Shown here: positions 63,569 through 64,000 of the stretch, piece by piece
Position numbering within the stretch: the stretch's first letter is position 1
How the letters are laid out: every line of letters begins with the position of its first letter
From: Rhizobium sp. BK316
Lineage (GTDB): Bacteria; Pseudomonadota; Alphaproteobacteria; Rhizobiales; Rhizobiaceae
Length of the DNA: 64,000 nucleotides
Assembly: GCF_014193695.1 (NCBI RefSeq)
Contig: NZ_JACHZR010000003.1
Location: forward strand, 744,001 to 808,000
Reading direction: 5' to 3'
Program-made: the position numbers and the translations under genes
Notes under the pieces: generated by a model
The model's input: the letters and a program-made list of their open reading frames with translations, nothing else
Told to the model about the DNA's origin: nothing
Databases searched by the model: none

Positions 63569-64000
63569 GCGTATTGCTCCGATAGAGGGCCGCCAATCCC
63601 TTGAGCGCCCTGTGCAACGCCACCCGCACGGCGCCTTCCGTCATCTGTAGTCTCTCGGCCGTTTCGCGGATGCCGGCGCCGGCGAGCGAGATGGACCGGA
63701 CGATTTCCCGCTGCGGGTCGCGCAGGCCTTCCAGCATGCGGTCGACATCGACGCGATCGGCGCCATCCTCGTGGTGGTCGGCTTCCAGCGTCTCCATCAT
63801 ATCCTCGATCGGCACGCTGACATGGCGGCCGCGGCGGCGCAGGCTGTCGATCAGCTTGTTGCGCACGATGGTCGATAGCCATGGGCCGATCGGCCGGGAG
63901 ATATCCCAGGTCCCGCGCTTCAGGTGAACTGCCAGCAGAACTTCCTGCACCACGTCCTCAACCTCGCTCGGCGGGGCACCGAACTGGTCGCAGCGCCTGC
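63555..64000 (-). CDS. ECF RNA polymerase sigma factor (partial, N-terminus beyond window)
   Basis: The C-terminal 147 codons of an ECF sigma factor; the frame is open to the last base. Region 2 is visible as EVEDVVQEVLLAVHLKRGTW and the following WLSTIVRNKLIDSLRRRGR, and region 4 as REIVRSISLAGAGIRETAER, then MTEGAVRVALHRALK. A GTG inside region 2 would start a truncated protein and is rejected. The overlap with nrsF suggests a SigF/ECF26-like factor controlled by NrsF. It probably directs its own operon. Confidence 0.92.
   Translation of the reverse strand, partial: RRCDQFGAPPSEVEDVVQEVLLAVHLKRGTWDISRPIGPWLSTIVRNKLIDSLRRRGRHVSVPIEDMMETLEADHHEDGADRVDVDRMLEGLRDPQREIVRSISLAGAGIRETAERLQMTEGAVRVALHRALKGLAALYRSNTRENE

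Overview
The window is chromosomal DNA of a member of the Rhizobiaceae (Rhizobium/Agrobacterium type). The evidence is lineage-typical content: an aerobic-pathway cobalamin (cob) locus, the complete acpXL-fabZXL-fabF2XL-fabF1XL-adh2XL-lpxXL cluster that makes and attaches the very-long-chain (C28) fatty acid of rhizobial lipid A, an FnrN-type oxygen regulator with two anaeroboxes, DUF982 and DUF1127 small proteins, and several families of intergenic palindromes. No tRNA, rRNA, CRISPR array, prophage or replication origin was recognised.

Layout. 1-11 kb: cobalamin genes in two blocks. The end of cobN plus cobO comes first, then, after an XRE regulator/NTF2 pair, a secreted isochorismatase-fold protein and a TSUP exporter, come cobE, a nucleoside hydrolase and the tightly overlapping cobA-cobB-cobC-cobD operon. 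11-18 kb: an MFS permease with a DUF1127 protein, an arsR-SRPBCC pair with clear operators, a ureohydrolase, plsY, a soluble winged-helix/TolB-like/TPR protein, an L,D-transpeptidase and fnrN. 18-24 kb: the lipid A VLCFA cluster. 24-28 kb: PAS protein, VOC and SRPBCC proteins, an AraC regulator and gnd. 28-42.7 kb: a sugar-uptake and catabolic region with a LacI regulator, a CUT1 ABC transporter (binding protein, two permeases, ATPase), a GH2 beta-mannosidase-like enzyme, a sugar isomerase, a Gfo/Idh/MocA dehydrogenase, a YghZ-like aldo/keto reductase, a GH43 beta-xylosidase and a GNAT protein. It looks adapted to plant hemicellulose oligosaccharides. 43-48.4 kb: zinc homeostasis, with a CobW/COG0523 GTPase and a small coupled protein, znuA diverging from znuC-znuB-zur, and three Zur-box-like palindromes. 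48-58 kb: kinase-fold, ChaC, aldo/keto reductase, TetR, DMT, a large L,D-transpeptidase, RibD-type reductase, alpha/beta hydrolase and DHA2 efflux genes. 58.1-59.5 kb: an IS481-family insertion sequence with 4-bp target duplications, sitting inside a long palindromic repeat. 59.5-64 kb: an exported unknown, small rhizobial proteins, and an NrsF/ECF sigma pair whose sigma gene runs off the right edge.

Most notable: (i) two families of multi-hairpin intergenic repeats whose stems covary between copies while a CTTGT/ACAAG loop stays constant, one copy lying inside the lpxXL operon; (ii) FabF2XL lacks the catalytic Cys of ketosynthases while its neighbour FabF1XL keeps it, suggesting a KS-alpha/KS-beta-like pair; (iii) a reconstructable IS481 element with doubled end repeats; (iv) well-resolved FNR, Zur, ArsR and TetR operators that define local regulons.
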